Positions 45,988-56,494 of a stretch of DNA of 64,000 bases are shown here, one piece after another (position 1 is the first letter of the stretch; every line of letters starts with the position of its first letter). This DNA is from Thermoanaerobacterium sp. CMT5567-10. Lineage in GTDB: Bacteria > Bacillota > Thermoanaerobacteria > Thermoanaerobacterales > Thermoanaerobacteraceae. The stretch lies in NCBI RefSeq assembly GCF_030534315.2, contig NZ_CP130558.2:2904501-2968500 (forward strand), read 5' to 3'. The notes under the pieces are model-generated. The model saw nothing but the letters and a program-made list of their open reading frames with translations. It did not search any database and was not told the origin of the DNA. The translations under genes were made by a program, and so were the position numbers.

Positions 45988-47568
45988 GTGAGGTCGAAAA
46001 AGTATGTAGCTGTCTTTTTATTGTTTCTACTTATATTAACCAGTACGTTAAACTACGTAGATGCCAGCATTAGTCTGCCGAGTTTAGTTAAAATTGGACT
46101 TTTTTATGGTTCCAGCTCTTTGTCTTCTTATTCATTGTCTTCTGCAAGTGGCTTTAAAGTGGGAATAAATGACAATGCCGAAAATATCAAATACATATAT
46201 AACATACCTTCAAGCAGTGTTCAAGTGATGAAAGATGACAATTTTTATCTTCAAGAGGGAAATTTCCAGGATCAAGCGACAGCAGACAGTGAACAATCAA
46301 AAATAAGTTCAAGCATTCCAAATTCGATTGTTGGATATGACGGTAGTTTTCATATTTACTTTGGTCCTTATTCAAATCAATCTGATGCAAATTCAGCGAT
46401 GAAAAGTTTAATAGCGAAATTTCCGGATATAAAGATAGTATCTCCCAATAAAAATATAGTGATTGCTGTGAATGGCAAAGTTATTTTTTTGTATGCTGGA
46501 AGCAATACTCTTTATCTTATGAACTTAACTGGTGATAATCCAATTTCTATTAATGGAAAAAAGTACAGAGGTTATTATGAATTTATAAGGCAACAAGGAA
46601 GTGATATGACTGCAATAAATGTATTGCCTCTAGAAGAATATTTATATGGTGTTGTACCAGCGGAAATGCCGGCTTCTTGGAATATAGAAGCATTAAAAGC
46701 GCAAGCTGTGGCAGCAAGAACTTATGCTGTCTATAATTTAGGCAAGTATAGTAAGTATGGATTTGATTTAACAAATGATGTAAATTGTCAGGCGTATAAT
46801 GGATTTGACGGTGAAAATCCAAATTCAAACAAAGCTGTTGATGATACAAAGGGAGTAATTGCTGTTTATAATGGAAAGCCGATAGAAGCTATATTCCATT
46901 CTCATAGCGGAGGTTATACAGAAGATAGTGAAAATGTGTATTCAAATAGTGTTCCTTATTTAAGAGGTGTTGAGGATAAATATGTGTTTGGTTACAATGA
47001 GTCCCTTGATAATTGGTTGGTGGATGTTACTGCAGATTCTATTGAACAAAAATTGAAAAGCAGTGGTATTGATGTAGGAAATGTGGTCGATGTCAAGGTA
47101 ACAAGCAAAAGTTGGACAGGCAGAGCTATACAAGTTACAATTTATGGTGATAAAGGGAACTATGTTTTGAACAAAAACGACATAAGAGGTTTTTTTAATT
47201 TAAAAAGTACGATGATAACAATAAACAACAATGGTGTAAGCAGTGATAGTGAAGCGTACATATTATCACAGCAAGGCGTTGTAAAAAAATCTTTACCTAA
47301 TTTAAGTGCTATATCTGTTAATGGAGTAAAAACCGTTGGCAGTGGTGATGTATATGTTTTAAGTAGAAGTGGCACAGCCAAGATAAACGGACAAAAGGTT
47401 TCGTCTGAGGCATATACAATAAATGGAAGCGGTTATGGACATGGTGTTGGTTTGAGTCAATATGGAGCTCGTGGGATGGCAGATCATGGGTATAATTATA
47501 TTGATATATTAAAATACTACTATAAAGGTATTGATGTTTATGATACAATTAATAACAAGGCTTTATAA
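45988..47568 (+). CDS. SpoIID/LytB-domain protein with SPOR-like region
   Basis: A 526-residue exported protein starting at GTG after AAAGGGG, with a signal peptide (KYVAVFLLFLLILTSTLNYVDA). An SPOR-like segment (FYLQEGNFQDQATADSEQ, HIYFGPYSNQSDANSAM) precedes the SpoIID core (LPLEEYLYGVVPAEMPASWN, ALKAQAVAARTYAVYN, IFHSHSGGYTEDSENV, GSGYGHGVGLSQYGARGMA). SpoIID is a lytic transglycosylase of engulfment. This ruv-queA-located paralogue is broadly conserved and probably acts in cell-wall processing. Confidence 0.92.
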   Translation: MRSKKYVAVFLLFLLILTSTLNYVDASISLPSLVKIGLFYGSSSLSSYSLSSASGFKVGINDNAENIKYIYNIPSSSVQVMKDDNFYLQEGNFQDQATADSEQSKISSSIPNSIVGYDGSFHIYFGPYSNQSDANSAMKSLIAKFPDIKIVSPNKNIVIAVNGKVIFLYAGSNTLYLMNLTGDNPISINGKKYRGYYEFIRQQGSDMTAINVLPLEEYLYGVVPAEMPASWNIEALKAQAVAARTYAVYNLGKYSKYGFDLTNDVNCQAYNGFDGENPNSNKAVDDTKGVIAVYNGKPIEAIFHSHSGGYTEDSENVYSNSVPYLRGVEDKYVFGYNESLDNWLVDVTADSIEQKLKSSGIDVGNVVDVKVTSKSWTGRAIQVTIYGDKGNYVLNKNDIRGFFNLKSTMITINNNGVSSDSEAYILSQQGVVKKSLPNLSAISVNGVKTVGSGDVYVLSRSGTAKINGQKVSSEAYTINGSGYGHGVGLSQYGARGMADHGYNYIDILKYYYKGIDVYDTINNKAL

Positions 47569-47598
47569 ATAATTACAGTAATATTTGGAGGCACAAAT

Positions 47599-48624
47599 AT
47601 GAATTTACATGAATTTTATTATGATTTACCTGAAGAGCTTATTGCGCAGGAGCCGTTGAAAAACCGGGACGAATCAAAATTGATGATTTTAAACAAGTTA
47701 ACAGGTGAGATAAAACATGATATTTTTAAAAATATAATTAGTTATTTAAACCCCAATGATGTATTGGTTTTGAATGACACAAAGGTAATACCGGCAAGGT
47801 TAATAGGTGTTAGAGAAGATACAGGTGGCAAGATTGAATTTGTTCTCTTAAAAAGGCTAAGCAAAGATGAATGGGAGATATTAGTTAAGCCTGGAAGGAG
47901 GGCAAAAATAGGTTCAAAATTTATTTTTGGCAATGGGGAGTTAAAAGCAGAAATCATTTCAAACACAGATGTAGGCGGAAGAATTGTTAGATTTAGCTAC
48001 GAAGGTATTTTTGAAGAAGTACTTGATAAGTTAGGTGAAATGCCAGTACCACCGTATATTAAGAAAAAATTGGAAGACAAAAATATGTATCAGACGGTTT
48101 ATGCAAAACATGAAGGTTCGGCTGCTGCACCTACGGCAGGTTTACATTTTACAAATAAGCTTTTGGATGACATAAGAAAATATGGAGTAAAAACGGTATT
48201 TGTAACTCTTCATGTGGGACTTGGAACTTTTAGACCTGTTAAAGAAGAGGTAATAGAAAACCATAAAATGCATTCCGAATTTTATACTGTTACAGAAGAA
48301 GCGGCACAGGCGATTAACAATGCCAGAAAAAGTGGTGGAAGGATTATTTCAGTTGGCACAACTTCTACAAGGACTCTTGAAACAGTAGCAGATGAAAATG
48401 GAGTTATTCATGCCGGTAGTGGATGGACTGATATATTTATATATCCAGGATATAAGTATAAAGCCGTAGATGGTATTATAACTAATTTTCATTTACCGGA
48501 ATCTACACTTATTATGATGATATCTGCTTTTGCAGGTAAGGAAAATGTCATGAATGCATATAAAATAGCAATAGAAAATAAGTATAGATTTTATAGTTTT
48601 GGTGATGCAATGCTAATCATTTAA
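47599..48624 (+). CDS. queA: S-adenosylmethionine:tRNA ribosyltransferase-isomerase
   Basis: A 341-residue enzyme transferring the ribosyl unit of SAM to 7-aminomethyl-7-deazaguanine in tRNA to give epoxyqueuosine. It shows [48 protein letters not shown] and [20 protein letters not shown]. Followed by tgt 15 bases on. Confidence 0.97.
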   Translation: MNLHEFYYDLPEELIAQEPLKNRDESKLMILNKLTGEIKHDIFKNIISYLNPNDVLVLNDTKVIPARLIGVREDTGGKIEFVLLKRLSKDEWEILVKPGRRAKIGSKFIFGNGELKAEIISNTDVGGRIVRFSYEGIFEEVLDKLGEMPVPPYIKKKLEDKNMYQTVYAKHEGSAAAPTAGLHFTNKLLDDIRKYGVKTVFVTLHVGLGTFRPVKEEVIENHKMHSEFYTVTEEAAQAINNARKSGGRIISVGTTSTRTLETVADENGVIHAGSGWTDIFIYPGYKYKAVDGIITNFHLPESTLIMMISAFAGKENVMNAYKIAIENKYRFYSFGDAMLII

Positions 48625-49764
<1,140 letters not shown>

Positions 49765-49765
49765 A

Positions 49766-50050
49766 ATGAACGCGCAGACGATTTATTTGATTGGCGAAAT
49801 TGTAATTTTTATGGCAATTTTTTACTTTCTACTAATATTGCCACAGCAGAGAAGAGAAAAGAAAGAGAAAGCCATGATTGATGCACTAAAACCCGGTGAT
49901 GAGATTTTGACAAAAAGCGGTATTTACGGCAAGATATTAAACATAAAAGACGATGCAATTACGATTGAAGTCGGTGCTGATAAGGTTAAACTGAAGATAG
50001 CTAAATGGTCAGTTGGAAGAGTTTTAAACTCTCAAAGTGAAAATAAATAA
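49766..50050 (+). CDS. yajC: Preprotein translocase subunit YajC
   Basis: A 94-residue protein with one helix (TIYLIGEIVIFMAIFYFLLI) and the family motif PQQRREKKEKAMIDALKPGDEILTKSGIYGKI. YajC associates with SecDF. ATG follows AAGGAGGAATAAA, located at the tgt stop. Confidence 0.94.
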   Translation: MNAQTIYLIGEIVIFMAIFYFLLILPQQRREKKEKAMIDALKPGDEILTKSGIYGKILNIKDDAITIEVGADKVKLKIAKWSVGRVLNSQSENK

Positions 50051-50056
50051 GCATAA

Positions 50057-50079
50057 ATGCGGGTAACCGCATTTTTTTT
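50057..50079 (+). terminator. Terminator after yajC
   Basis: ATGCGG-GTAA-CCGCAT hairpin with flanking A/T pairs and eight T. Ends the ruv-que-yajC transcript. Confidence 0.88.
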
Positions 50080-50156
50080 ATGGGATTAAATTAAAATGTA
50101 ATATTGTTTTTTTTACTGCATAAAATTTATTGATAAATAAGAGGGAGGTGCCATAC

Positions 50157-50549
50157 TTGAAGGGCAAAGTTCAAAATTATAATAATAGAGTATTAAATAT
50201 ACCTGGCATAATCATAGGGCTATTGGTAAGTTATATAATTACTTTGGCATTTTTCATTGTGTATGCATTAATATTGACGTACACACCTCTTTCAGAATTA
50301 ACACTTCCTACATTGACAATGCTGATAACGATAATTGGCATAGTTTTGGCTGGTGCAATAGCTGCGCGTCATACAAGAAGCAAAGGGTGGCTAAATGGGG
50401 GCTTGGCCGGTCTTCTATATGTTTTGATTATGCTATTTCTAGGTACATATATTATAAAAGAAGCAGGATTAACTTCAGTCATAGCTTTAAAACTTTTATG
50501 GGGAATTATTTTAGGTGCTATTGGTGGTATGATAGGTATTAATCTATAG
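50157..50549 (+). CDS. TIGR04086-family membrane protein
   Basis: A 130-residue membrane protein with four helices (IIIGLLVSYIITLAFFIVYA, LTMLITIIGIVLAGAIAA, LNGGLAGLLYVLIMLFLG, LLWGIILGAIGGMIGI). TIGR04086 proteins typically lie next to SCIFF genes in Clostridia, as here. TTG start after GGGAGGTG is preferred over upstream codons. Function unknown. Confidence 0.82.
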   Translation: MKGKVQNYNNRVLNIPGIIIGLLVSYIITLAFFIVYALILTYTPLSELTLPTLTMLITIIGIVLAGAIAARHTRSKGWLNGGLAGLLYVLIMLFLGTYIIKEAGLTSVIALKLLWGIILGAIGGMIGINL

Positions 50550-50603
50550 CTTTTATTGTCACAAATTATATGATATAATCAATTAGGAAGAGGAGGTATG
50601 AAA

Positions 50604-50741
50604 ATGAGACATATTGTAACAATCAATAGAACATCATTGAAAGATAGCCTGAAAAAACCTGGCTGTGGAGAATGTCAGGCATCATGCCAATCTGCTTGCA
50701 AGACTTCGTGCACTGTTGCAAATCAGGAGTGCCAAAATTAA
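50604..50741 (+). CDS. scfA: SCIFF peptide (six cysteines in forty-five residues) precursor
   Basis: Exactly 45 residues: MRHIVTINRTSLKDSLKKPG, then cysteines at 21, 24, 28, 32, 36 and 43. SCIFF is a near-universal clostridial ranthipeptide precursor whose cysteines are crosslinked through thioethers by the radical SAM maturase encoded next. ATG follows GGAGGTATGAAA. Link to quorum-like regulation has been proposed in other Clostridia. Confidence 0.96.
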   Translation: MRHIVTINRTSLKDSLKKPGCGECQASCQSACKTSCTVANQECQN

Positions 50742-50756
50742 ATTTTACATAGGCTG

Positions 50757-50783
50757 ATGGCAGTAATATATTATTACTGCCAT
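50757..50783 (+). terminator. Hairpin between scfA and scfB (attenuator-like)
   Basis: Perfect twelve-base arms ATGGCAGTAATA / TATTACTGCCAT with a three-base loop. The following sequence has only a weak T-run, so partial termination or RNA end protection is likely, giving more peptide than maturase message. Confidence 0.65.
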
Positions 50784-50805
50784 TTAAAATGTTTAGGAGG
50801 TTAAA

Positions 50806-52197
50806 ATGTATAGCAAGATACATAAATATAAACAACTTGGTATGAATATTGTAGTTGATCCTGTAAGTGGATCAATTCATGTTGTGGATGATTTGACGTA
50901 TGAAATATTAGATTTGTACACTGAGAATGATTTTAATACTATAGTTAGTTTGCTGAAAAATAAATATTCTGAAGATGAAATTAAAGATGCATATGATGAA
51001 ATAGAATCACTACGAAATAAGGGACTTCTTTATTCTGAAGATGTGTACAAGGATTTAGATATAAATAGAGAAAACTCTGTCATAAAAGCTATTTGTCTTA
51101 ATGTGGCACATGATTGCAATTTAAGATGCAGTTATTGTTTTGCATCTACAGGGGATTTTAAAGGCGGCAGGAAACTGATGTCGTATGAAGTTGGAAAGAA
51201 AGCGATAGATTTTTTAATTAAAAATTCAGGCAATAGGAAGGTTGTGGAGGTAGACTTTTTTGGCGGAGAGCCACTTATGAACTTTGAAGTTGTAAAAAAA
51301 ATAGTTGAGTACGGAAGAGATGAAGCTGAAAAACATGGAAAAACTATTAAATATACAATCACGACAAATGGAGTATTGCTTGATGATGAAAAATCAACAT
51401 ATATAAATGAGAATTTTTCTAATGTAGTGTTGAGTCTTGATGGCAGAAAAGAGATAAATGACGGTATGAGAAAAAGGATTGATGGCAGTGGATCATACGA
51501 TGTTATTGCTCCAAAGATTAAAAACTTTGTTTTTAAAAGAGGCAATAAAGAACATTATGTTAGAGGAACTTTTACAGCAAAAAATTTAGATTTTACAGAT
51601 GATGTTTTGCACTTGGCCGACATGGGTATAAGAGAGATATCTGTAGAGCCAGTGGTAGAAAAGGAAGATACAGATTACACATTGAAACAAGAACATTTGG
51701 AAAGAATTTTGAAAGAATATGATAGACTTACAGAAGAGTATATAAAAAGGATTGATGAAGGAAGGCCATTTTCTTTTTATCATTTTAAAATCAGCTTAGA
51801 TAATGGTCCTTGTATAAAGAAAAGGCTACAGGGTTGCGGTGCTGGATTTGAATACGCAGCAATAACACCAGATGGTGAAATATATCCATGTCACCAATTT
51901 GTAGGTAATGAGTTATATAAATTAGGAAACGTAGATAGTGGAATTGAAAATAAGCTATTGCAAGAGAAATTCATGGAAAGCGACATATATAAAAGAGAAG
52001 AGTGCAGCCAGTGTTGGGCAAGATTTTATTGCAGTGGTGGATGTTTTGCCAATAATTATAATATGAATGGTGATATAAATAAACCGTATGAACTGTCATG
52101 TGAAATGCAAAAAAAGAGATTTGAGTGTGCTATAGCAATAAAAGCATATGAAATGATGTTCAAGAAAAATAATAAGCCACAGCAATTTGATAATTGA
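50806..52197 (+). CDS. scfB: SCIFF radical SAM maturase
   Basis: A 463-residue radical SAM/SPASM enzyme forming thioether links in ScfA. N-terminal ~90 residues are a peptide-recognition (RRE-like) region. The SAM cluster motif is CNLRCSYC, followed by VDFFGGEPLMNFEVV. The SPASM cysteines are in GCGAGFEYAAITPDGEIYPC, CSQCWARFYCSGGC and a late Cys. ATG follows AGGAGG. Encoded 65 bases after scfA. Confidence 0.96.
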   Translation: MYSKIHKYKQLGMNIVVDPVSGSIHVVDDLTYEILDLYTENDFNTIVSLLKNKYSEDEIKDAYDEIESLRNKGLLYSEDVYKDLDINRENSVIKAICLNVAHDCNLRCSYCFASTGDFKGGRKLMSYEVGKKAIDFLIKNSGNRKVVEVDFFGGEPLMNFEVVKKIVEYGRDEAEKHGKTIKYTITTNGVLLDDEKSTYINENFSNVVLSLDGRKEINDGMRKRIDGSGSYDVIAPKIKNFVFKRGNKEHYVRGTFTAKNLDFTDDVLHLADMGIREISVEPVVEKEDTDYTLKQEHLERILKEYDRLTEEYIKRIDEGRPFSFYHFKISLDNGPCIKKRLQGCGAGFEYAAITPDGEIYPCHQFVGNELYKLGNVDSGIENKLLQEKFMESDIYKREECSQCWARFYCSGGCFANNYNMNGDINKPYELSCEMQKKRFECAIAIKAYEMMFKKNNKPQQFDN

Positions 52198-52254
52198 CCG
52201 TTTACAATAAAAGTAATATAATAAAACATAGCGAACAAAAGAAAGGGGATTATG

Positions 52255-53490
52255 ATGAGATCGAGAGGATTGGCAAAATTTTTATCAGTAATCGTACTTG
52301 CCGTAATAGTAGCTTATGTTGCTTTTTTTGGTATTAATGCCGGAAATTATTCAATTAAGCCAGTTCAAGATAGCATAAGGCTGGGACTTGATTTGCGGGG
52401 CGGTGTTTATGTATTAGAACAAGCGGAAGGAAAAGTAACACAGGATGCAATGACAAGAGCGATCTCTATAATAAGAAACAGGGTAGACTCTCTAGGTGTT
52501 TCACAGCCGCTTATAGTTCAACAGGGCTCGAATAGGATAAGGATAGAGATACCGGGTGTAAATGATCCAGACCAAGTTATTTCGTATTTAGGTCAGACAG
52601 CCCAGCTTAAATTTGTAGGTCCGGATGGCAAGGTTATATTAACAGGTGCGGATGTTAAAGATTCAAAAGCAGTCTATCAAACGAGTCAGGCTGGTGTACA
52701 AGAACCTGTTGTCACACTTGATTTAAACAGCAAGGGTGCAAAAGCTTTTGCTGATGCTACTGGGAAATTTGTAGGTCAACAAATAGCGATAGTTCTTGAC
52801 GATAAGACAATATCAGCACCAGTAGTGAAGGAACAAATTACTGGTGGTCAAGCTGTTATAAATGGCATGAAAGATTTTAATGAAGCTAAAAATTTAGCAA
52901 ATCTCATAAGAGGCGGTGCGCTTCCAGTTACATTAAAGCAGGTTGAATACAGTTCTGTTGGTGCAACATTAGGGCCTAGCGCATTAAAGGCCAGTGAAGA
53001 AGCTGGATTGTATGGACTAATAATAGTTTTATTGTTTATGATAGCATTTTATAGATTACCAGGATTAATAGCAGATATTGCTTTAGGCATATATATACTT
53101 ATAAACTTTATTGTGTACGCTTTGCTGCACGTTACTTTGGATTTACCAGGTATAGCTGGTATGCTTTTGTCAATAGGTATGGCGGTTGATGCAAATATAA
53201 TCATATTTGAGAGAATGAAAGAAGAGATGAGAGCAGGAAAATCCATAAGAGCTTCCTTAGATGCCGGATTTAGAAAAGCATTTGTTGCTGTATTTGATTC
53301 AAACATTACGACACTGATAGCAGCATTTGTCTTGTTTTTCATGGGGGCAGGAACTGTAAAGGGATTTGCTTTAACGCTTATAATAGGTGTTATCTCCAGT
53401 ATGTTTACAGCAATTACTGTTTCTAGATTCTTATTAAAATCAGTTGTTGAAACAGAATTTACGAAAAACATAAGAGTATACGGTGCATAA
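52255..53490 (+). CDS. secD: Protein translocase subunit SecD
   Basis: A 411-residue membrane protein that with SecF uses proton-motive force to aid secretion. It has the first helix, RLGLDLRGGVYVLEQ, the periplasmic P1 region, and RND-type helices (SVGATLGPSALKASEEAGLYG, AVDANIIIFERMKEEMRAG). ATGs at 52252 and 52255 are both possible; the second has better spacing to AAAGGGG. Overlap with secF is avoided by the start chosen there. Confidence 0.96.
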   Translation: MRSRGLAKFLSVIVLAVIVAYVAFFGINAGNYSIKPVQDSIRLGLDLRGGVYVLEQAEGKVTQDAMTRAISIIRNRVDSLGVSQPLIVQQGSNRIRIEIPGVNDPDQVISYLGQTAQLKFVGPDGKVILTGADVKDSKAVYQTSQAGVQEPVVTLDLNSKGAKAFADATGKFVGQQIAIVLDDKTISAPVVKEQITGGQAVINGMKDFNEAKNLANLIRGGALPVTLKQVEYSSVGATLGPSALKASEEAGLYGLIIVLLFMIAFYRLPGLIADIALGIYILINFIVYALLHVTLDLPGIAGMLLSIGMAVDANIIIFERMKEEMRAGKSIRASLDAGFRKAFVAVFDSNITTLIAAFVLFFMGAGTVKGFALTLIIGVISSMFTAITVSRFLLKSVVETEFTKNIRVYGA

Positions 53491-53500
53491 GGGGGCGAAT

Positions 53501-54442
53501 ATGATGAGATGGAATAATATAAAGTGGAACATAGATGTAATTGGAAAGACGAAAGTGTGGTTTACAATATCAGGCATAATAGTACTTGCAGGGCTTATTG
53601 CTTTATTTACGATGGGATTAAATTGGGGACTTGATTTTACTGGTGGTACGGTAGCCCAATTTGACATGCACAGAACAGTAACGACAACTATAAATAATGA
53701 GATTACAAATATATTAAGGAGCAATGGCGTTAAAGAATCGCAAGTAAAGGCTATAGGTCCAAACAATACACATGTATCAATTACTACGCCTAGCCTTGAC
53801 GATAAAACTAGAACTGCAATTATAAATGAGCTTAAGTCAAAGTACAAATTATCTGATAATGATTTGGTATCATCGCAAAACGTTAGTGCATCAATAGGTA
53901 AGGAAATGCAGTTTGGTACATTGCTGGCTTGTGTAGTTGCTTCTCTTTTGATGTTAATTTATATAGGCTTTAGATTTAATTTCGAAATGGGTGCCGCGGC
54001 TGTCTTAGCTTTAATACATGATATTTTAATATTGATATCTGCTTATGCACTGCTTAGGATTGTCGTAGATACTCCATTCGTTGCTGCAATACTTACTGTT
54101 TTTGGTTATTCTATCAATGATACGATTGTTATATTTGACAGAATTAGGGATAACATTAAATTGATGAGAAAGGCAAGCTACAAAGAAATAGCAAATGTCA
54201 GTGTAAATGAGACGATGACTCGTTCAATAAATACAGTCATGACTGTTTTACTTATGCTTATACTTATGTACTTCTTAGGACCGGCGTCTATAAAGAGCTT
54301 TGCTTTGCCTCTATTAATTGGTATTGCTAGTGGTGCATATTCTTCAATATTTATTGCTACTCCCCTTTGGGTAATATTTAAGGATAAAGAAGGAAAAAAT
54401 AGAGTAGGAAACAGAGTAGGAAATAAACCCCAAAAGGCATGA
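53501..54442 (+). CDS. secF: Protein translocase subunit SecF
   Basis: A 313-residue partner of SecD. It shows WFTISGIIVLAGLIALFTMG, LNWGLDFTGGTVAQFD, RFNFEMGAAAVLALIHDI, FGYSINDTIVIFDRIRDN and the closing helices. ATG at 53501 (or 53504) follows AAGGGGGCG. Confidence 0.96.
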   Translation: MMRWNNIKWNIDVIGKTKVWFTISGIIVLAGLIALFTMGLNWGLDFTGGTVAQFDMHRTVTTTINNEITNILRSNGVKESQVKAIGPNNTHVSITTPSLDDKTRTAIINELKSKYKLSDNDLVSSQNVSASIGKEMQFGTLLACVVASLLMLIYIGFRFNFEMGAAAVLALIHDILILISAYALLRIVVDTPFVAAILTVFGYSINDTIVIFDRIRDNIKLMRKASYKEIANVSVNETMTRSINTVMTVLLMLILMYFLGPASIKSFALPLLIGIASGAYSSIFIATPLWVIFKDKEGKNRVGNRVGNKPQKA

Positions 54443-54456
54443 TAGGAGGTGATAGC

Positions 54457-54768
54457 ATGCTGAAAGAGATGTTTCTTGCAGGTCTCGGTGCTGTTTCTCT
54501 GACGAAAGATAAATTAGAGGAGATAGCCCAAGAGCTTATAAAGCGGGGTGAACTTACTGCAGAAGAAAAAAATAATTTTATAAACAATGCTTTAAGTTCA
54601 GTAAACAAGCAAAAACAGATCATTAAGGACAAAGCTTACGAAAATTTTCAACAGTTAGCAAAAGAAGCGAATCTTGTAACCAGAGATGAATACAATTTGT
54701 TGCTTGAAAGAGTAGCTGAACTTGAGAGCAAAATAAACCAGTCTAATATTGACAATCAAAATCTGTAA
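54457..54768 (+). CDS. Phasin-like / PhaF-type helical protein
   Basis: A 103-residue, almost fully helical protein (MLKEMFLAGLGAVSLTKDKL, EEIAQELIKRGELTAEEKNN, and a C-terminal coiled coil LLLERVAELESKINQ). This pattern matches the short phasin-superfamily proteins often encoded beside UbiB-like kinases. No polyhydroxyalkanoate genes are visible, so granule binding is doubtful. The next native gene is the UbiB-like kinase, now separated by the IS110 element. Confidence 0.7.
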   Translation: MLKEMFLAGLGAVSLTKDKLEEIAQELIKRGELTAEEKNNFINNALSSVNKQKQIIKDKAYENFQQLAKEANLVTRDEYNLLLERVAELESKINQSNIDNQNL

Positions 54769-54935
54769 ATTTCATTATTAGTGGCATAATACTTTTAGGT
54801 ATATTGCCGCTATATTTTTATTGAGGTGTAAGGTTGAAATTAAAAGTACAAATTGCAATAAGAATAAAATGGCATAGCAAACAAGCCATCTTTTGATGAC
54901 TTTTTAAAAATTAAATATCGAAGTAAGTGTTAATG

Positions 54936-56180
54936 CTAAATAGCTGGCTTTATTTTATAGCCTTGAAGTTGAGCTAATAGTATAGCTTGCTCAACCGTAA
55001 TCTCGCGTTTTGCGGGAAAAGCATCAGATTTTTTATATAATTCAGCATTATATGGTTCTTTCTTCTTCAACATGTTGTATAATGCTGTAAGAAGCATTCT
55101 TGCAATAGCAATGATTGCTTTCTTGTGGCCGCGACGCTTTTTGATGCGCAAATAGCGGTTACGAATTTCAGGATGTTTCTCGCTTTTAACTACAGAGTTA
55201 GCACACTGCACAAGAAGCGGCTTAATGTAACATCCTGCTTTGGAAACCCGGACAGATTTTTTCTTGCCTGCACTCTCATTGTTAGTTGGAGTGAGTCCAG
55301 CCCATGAGCATAAGTGTTTCGCTGAAGGAAAAGCCTCCATATTTACGCCGATTTCAGATATTACAGTAATAGCCGAGAAAATATTTTTAAACGATGGAGC
55401 GGTTAGAATTATGTCTAGTTCTTGTTGATAAGGCGCAGCGAGCGCAAGAATTAGTTTTTCTAACTCTGCTTTCCGGGATTCCAAATCTTCAAAATGTCCT
55501 TTGATGATCTTTAATTTTCCAGCTTGTTCAGGTGTAATATAACCATCAACAGCGAGTTCCAGCTCAGGGAGTTTTTTTAGCATAGAACCATGAATTAAAG
55601 ATCCAATATCAAAGGAAGTATCAAGAGGATTTTCTAGAAGCTTATCAATTATCTTTTGAGAACTTTTACCGAAAGTATCTGAAACAATGTTTCCTAACTG
55701 TATGTTAGAAACCGTGAGACAATTTTGGAGTCTGTTCTTTTCGCTAGACATAAAGCAAATAAGCTTAAAGCGATAGCGCATTAAGTCACGAAGTTGTCTA
55801 ATATCAGCGGGAGGTATAAAGCTAGCGGCAACAAGATCATGCTTAAACAGGTCAGCAATCCATTTTGCATCTTTCTTGTCAGTTTTTTTACCACGAATAG
55901 CCTTAACATATTTAGGATGTGCAAGTATGATGTTGCAGGAGCTTTCTAATATATTAAACACAGGAATCCAGTATTTCCCGGTAGATTCCATGCAAACATC
56001 CTTGCAGTTATTGTCCAAAAGCCATTGTAACAGCTCTCTTAAACCCTTCGTGTAGGTAGAAAAGCGATGGCTTTTATAGGTGGTAATTCCATTAGAATTA
56101 GTGGAAGCAATACATGCAACCACAAAGGTTTTGTGTACATCAATTCCACAACAGATTTTATACACGATTTTTAAAGCCAT
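54936..56180 (-). CDS. IS110-family DEDD transposase (copy 2)
   Basis: A 414-residue intact transposase with the same DEDD and transposase-20 motifs as the copy at 4461-5705. Starts at ATG (MALKIVYKICCGIDVHK) with AAAGGAG upstream. Differs by Ala2, Ile in ASFIPPAD and Met in IARMLLTAL. All noticed differences are amino-acid changing, yet no motif residue is affected. Confidence 0.93.
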   Translation of the reverse strand: MALKIVYKICCGIDVHKTFVVACIASTNSNGITTYKSHRFSTYTKGLRELLQWLLDNNCKDVCMESTGKYWIPVFNILESSCNIILAHPKYVKAIRGKKTDKKDAKWIADLFKHDLVAASFIPPADIRQLRDLMRYRFKLICFMSSEKNRLQNCLTVSNIQLGNIVSDTFGKSSQKIIDKLLENPLDTSFDIGSLIHGSMLKKLPELELAVDGYITPEQAGKLKIIKGHFEDLESRKAELEKLILALAAPYQQELDIILTAPSFKNIFSAITVISEIGVNMEAFPSAKHLCSWAGLTPTNNESAGKKKSVRVSKAGCYIKPLLVQCANSVVKSEKHPEIRNRYLRIKKRRGHKKAIIAIARMLLTALYNMLKKKEPYNAELYKKSDAFPAKREITVEQAILLAQLQGYKIKPAI

Positions 56181-56214
56181 AGGGAACTCCTTTCTAAACC
56201 GATAGGTTCTAAAA

Positions 56215-56411
56215 ATTAAAGGGATAGACAGCATTGACTGATTGTCTAGCATTAAACGAGAATGTTTAAACAAAGATAAGGTTACGTGCTCAGTAGCACA
56301 CTTATTTGTGCTTGGAAAGACAATCTACACATATAAAAATGCGGTCACTACGTAAGTGTAGCAAACCACTCACCTCCCCGTGATTTGTAGTTTACTGGTA
56401 TCCCTATGACA
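56215..56411 (-). ncRNA. Candidate bridge (seek) RNA of the IS110 element, copy 2
   Basis: Equivalent of the segment at 5740-5936, with the same sequence. The minus-strand GGGAGGTGA stretch lies at plus 56370-56378. Its GAGGTG core matches the ribosome site flanking this copy exactly. Confidence 0.5.
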
Positions 56412-56494
56412 TAATTATAGAACAAAATTAGCTCGAAGTGGCACATTTCATTACGTTTTGTGCCTTGAGCGAAGCGAAAGGAATGATTATAAAG

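Larger units (their letters stand above)
54829..56493 (-). mobile_element. IS110-family insertion sequence, copy 2
   Basis: Same 1665-base unit as 4354-6018, shifted by 50475 bases. The left flank ends TTTTTATTGAGGTG, a ribosome site, and the right flank starts GATGAAATTATTTAG, the start of the UbiB-like gene. The orientation relative to the downstream gene and the distance to its ATG are the same as in copy 1. The non-coding leader is identical to copy 1 as far as I compared it. Confidence 0.92.

Noticed and set aside
54457-54768. True polyhydroxyalkanoate granule phasin
   Set aside because: No PHA synthesis genes nearby; only the helical coiled-coil pattern supports the family, so it is called phasin-like.
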